From Anodontia alba (Eukaryota > Mollusca > Bivalvia > Lucinida > Lucinidae), in NCBI GenBank assembly GCA_964016985.1, contig OZ024828.1, forward strand, positions 77,831,869-77,895,868: a stretch of DNA of 64,000 nt, read 5' to 3'. Under the pieces are notes generated by a model. The model had not been told where the DNA came from and did no database searches. It was given only the letters and a program-made list of their open reading frames with translations. Positions within the stretch are counted from its first letter, which is position 1; each line of letters opens with the position of its first letter. The translations under genes were made by a program, and so were the position numbers. This document shows, piece by piece, positions 63,181 to 64,000 of the stretch.

Positions 63181-64000
63181 CCTGGAACACACTAGTAATC
63201 CGACACAAAGTCTACGAAACTACTGCCCGGTGGAATTTCGTTAGAATGACCTGGCACTACTCTACGAAGTGCCTCCCGATGAAATTTTCGTTAGAGCCGG
63301 AATTTAAACGCTGTCTAGCGAATTAAAGAGATAAAACATCATTTGAATGACCTGGCACTAGTCTACGAACTGCTGCCCGGTAAGAATTTTGTTATAGTCG
63401 GAAGTTTAACTCTTTCTAGCGGATAAAAGAGATAAAACATAGGTTAATTTAAAATATTAATGGAATTACACACCTATAATAAGTCAATGGAATATTAAAA
63501 ATTCTAGTCTGATTTGGGAAAGACTGTACAGAATTTTTTGTATAAAAAGTTATTATGTATTTCACTTAATAACCTATATCCATTGACTTAAACGTGAATG
63601 GAGCTCTATGAACGATAATAGATTGTTCGGGAATTAGTAATCATTATTTTGACACTAGTTACCCGACACAATGACCGGACACTAATATTCGTAACTGTTG
63701 CCCGGTAAAGTTACAAGAAATTTGACAAATTGATCGGATAGTAGTATTCGTAACTCTAGTCCGATGAAAAAAGGGAGATTATATATGAAAACTGAGCGGG
63801 CACAAGTATTCGAAACTTTTTCCCGAAGATAATTAATTATAAGGCAAAAATTGACCAGACACTTTCTGTAAAAGTTTGCCTGGTGAAAAATCAGAAATAA
63901 TATAATAATATGACCGGGTATAAGTATCAGAAATATTACTGATACTTTGCCCAGTGAAAAATTTTTTTAATAATTAGACATAATGACCGGAAGTTAGTAT
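63180..64000. repeat. Array of CCGG-capped imperfect hairpins
   Basis: Units of roughly 60-110 bp follow the pattern GACCGG-ACACTAGTATTCGTAACT-TTGCCCGGT-GAAAA. Examples begin near 63250, 63350, 63672, 63734, 63796, 63852, 63911 and 63984. The unit at 63911-63955 pairs ACCGGGTATAAGTATCAG with CTGATACTTTGCCCAGT. TCTAGCG(A/G)AT(T/A)AAAGAGATAAAACAT occurs twice (63315-63340, 63413-63440). The array continues past the window edge. Confidence 0.75.

Noticed and set aside
63180..64000. Hammerhead ribozyme (retrozyme) array
   Set aside because: CGAAAC- and GATGAAA-like strings occur, but I cannot place a complete CUGANGA and GAAA core with three stems in any unit.

Overview
The window looks like nuclear DNA of an invertebrate animal, most probably a bivalve mollusc. 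It has GT-AG introns of 3 to 9 kb, one conserved metazoan gene, tRNA-derived SINEs, non-LTR retrotransposon remnants and a very dense load of short palindromic transposons. The bivalve assignment rests on the character of the repeats and is an inference. Nothing prokaryotic is present: there are no operons, and most apparent ORFs are chance readings through repeats.

Protein-coding content is small. The clearest host gene is MRPS25 (mitoribosomal protein mS25, plus strand), which I assembled from four exons at 3306-3442, 12403-12509, 15520-15607 and 18627-18804. All splice sites are GT-AG, the phases fit and the product is 169 residues. A second host gene, unrecognised, starts at 30488 and encodes a small single-pass membrane protein. 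Its likely last exon is at 35405-35548, but the phase does not fit a direct join, so an exon is missing from this model. The first 1.2 kb holds a decayed Ulp1-type protease followed by a PHD finger, flanked by inverted GGAACA-rich minisatellites; this resembles a mobile-element gene.

Layout: 1-1780 Ulp1/PHD unit; 2071-3103 a 1 kb fold-back element; 3306-18804 MRPS25, whose 9 kb first intron carries a LINE split by a hAT-like element with an 8-bp target duplication, a tandem-repeat element, a second hAT-like element, and a long-TIR element with a 9-bp target duplication that is itself split by an RTE-type LINE; 19-25 kb hairpin MITEs and two tandem-repeat elements with units of about 150 bp and 141 bp; 26-37 kb the membrane-protein gene in a field of palindromic MITEs; 37.5-38.66 kb a minisatellite of about 30 bp; 39-58.9 kb more MITEs, SINEs, tandem-repeat elements and a CRE-rich palindrome; 59.2-64 kb an AT-rich block with no convincing coding sequence and none of the MITEs, ending in an array of CCGG-capped hairpins.

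The most unusual large-scale feature is modularity among the MITEs. A palindromic core (arm AAACAGTGTAGACCCAGATC) recurs about 35 times inside families whose termini differ, some flanked by TTAA and others ending in TTTACCCTAAGTATT-like sequence. The TTAA-type termini also occur with a different core. Cores and termini therefore appear to have reassorted. All copy counts and similarity statements were made by eye.
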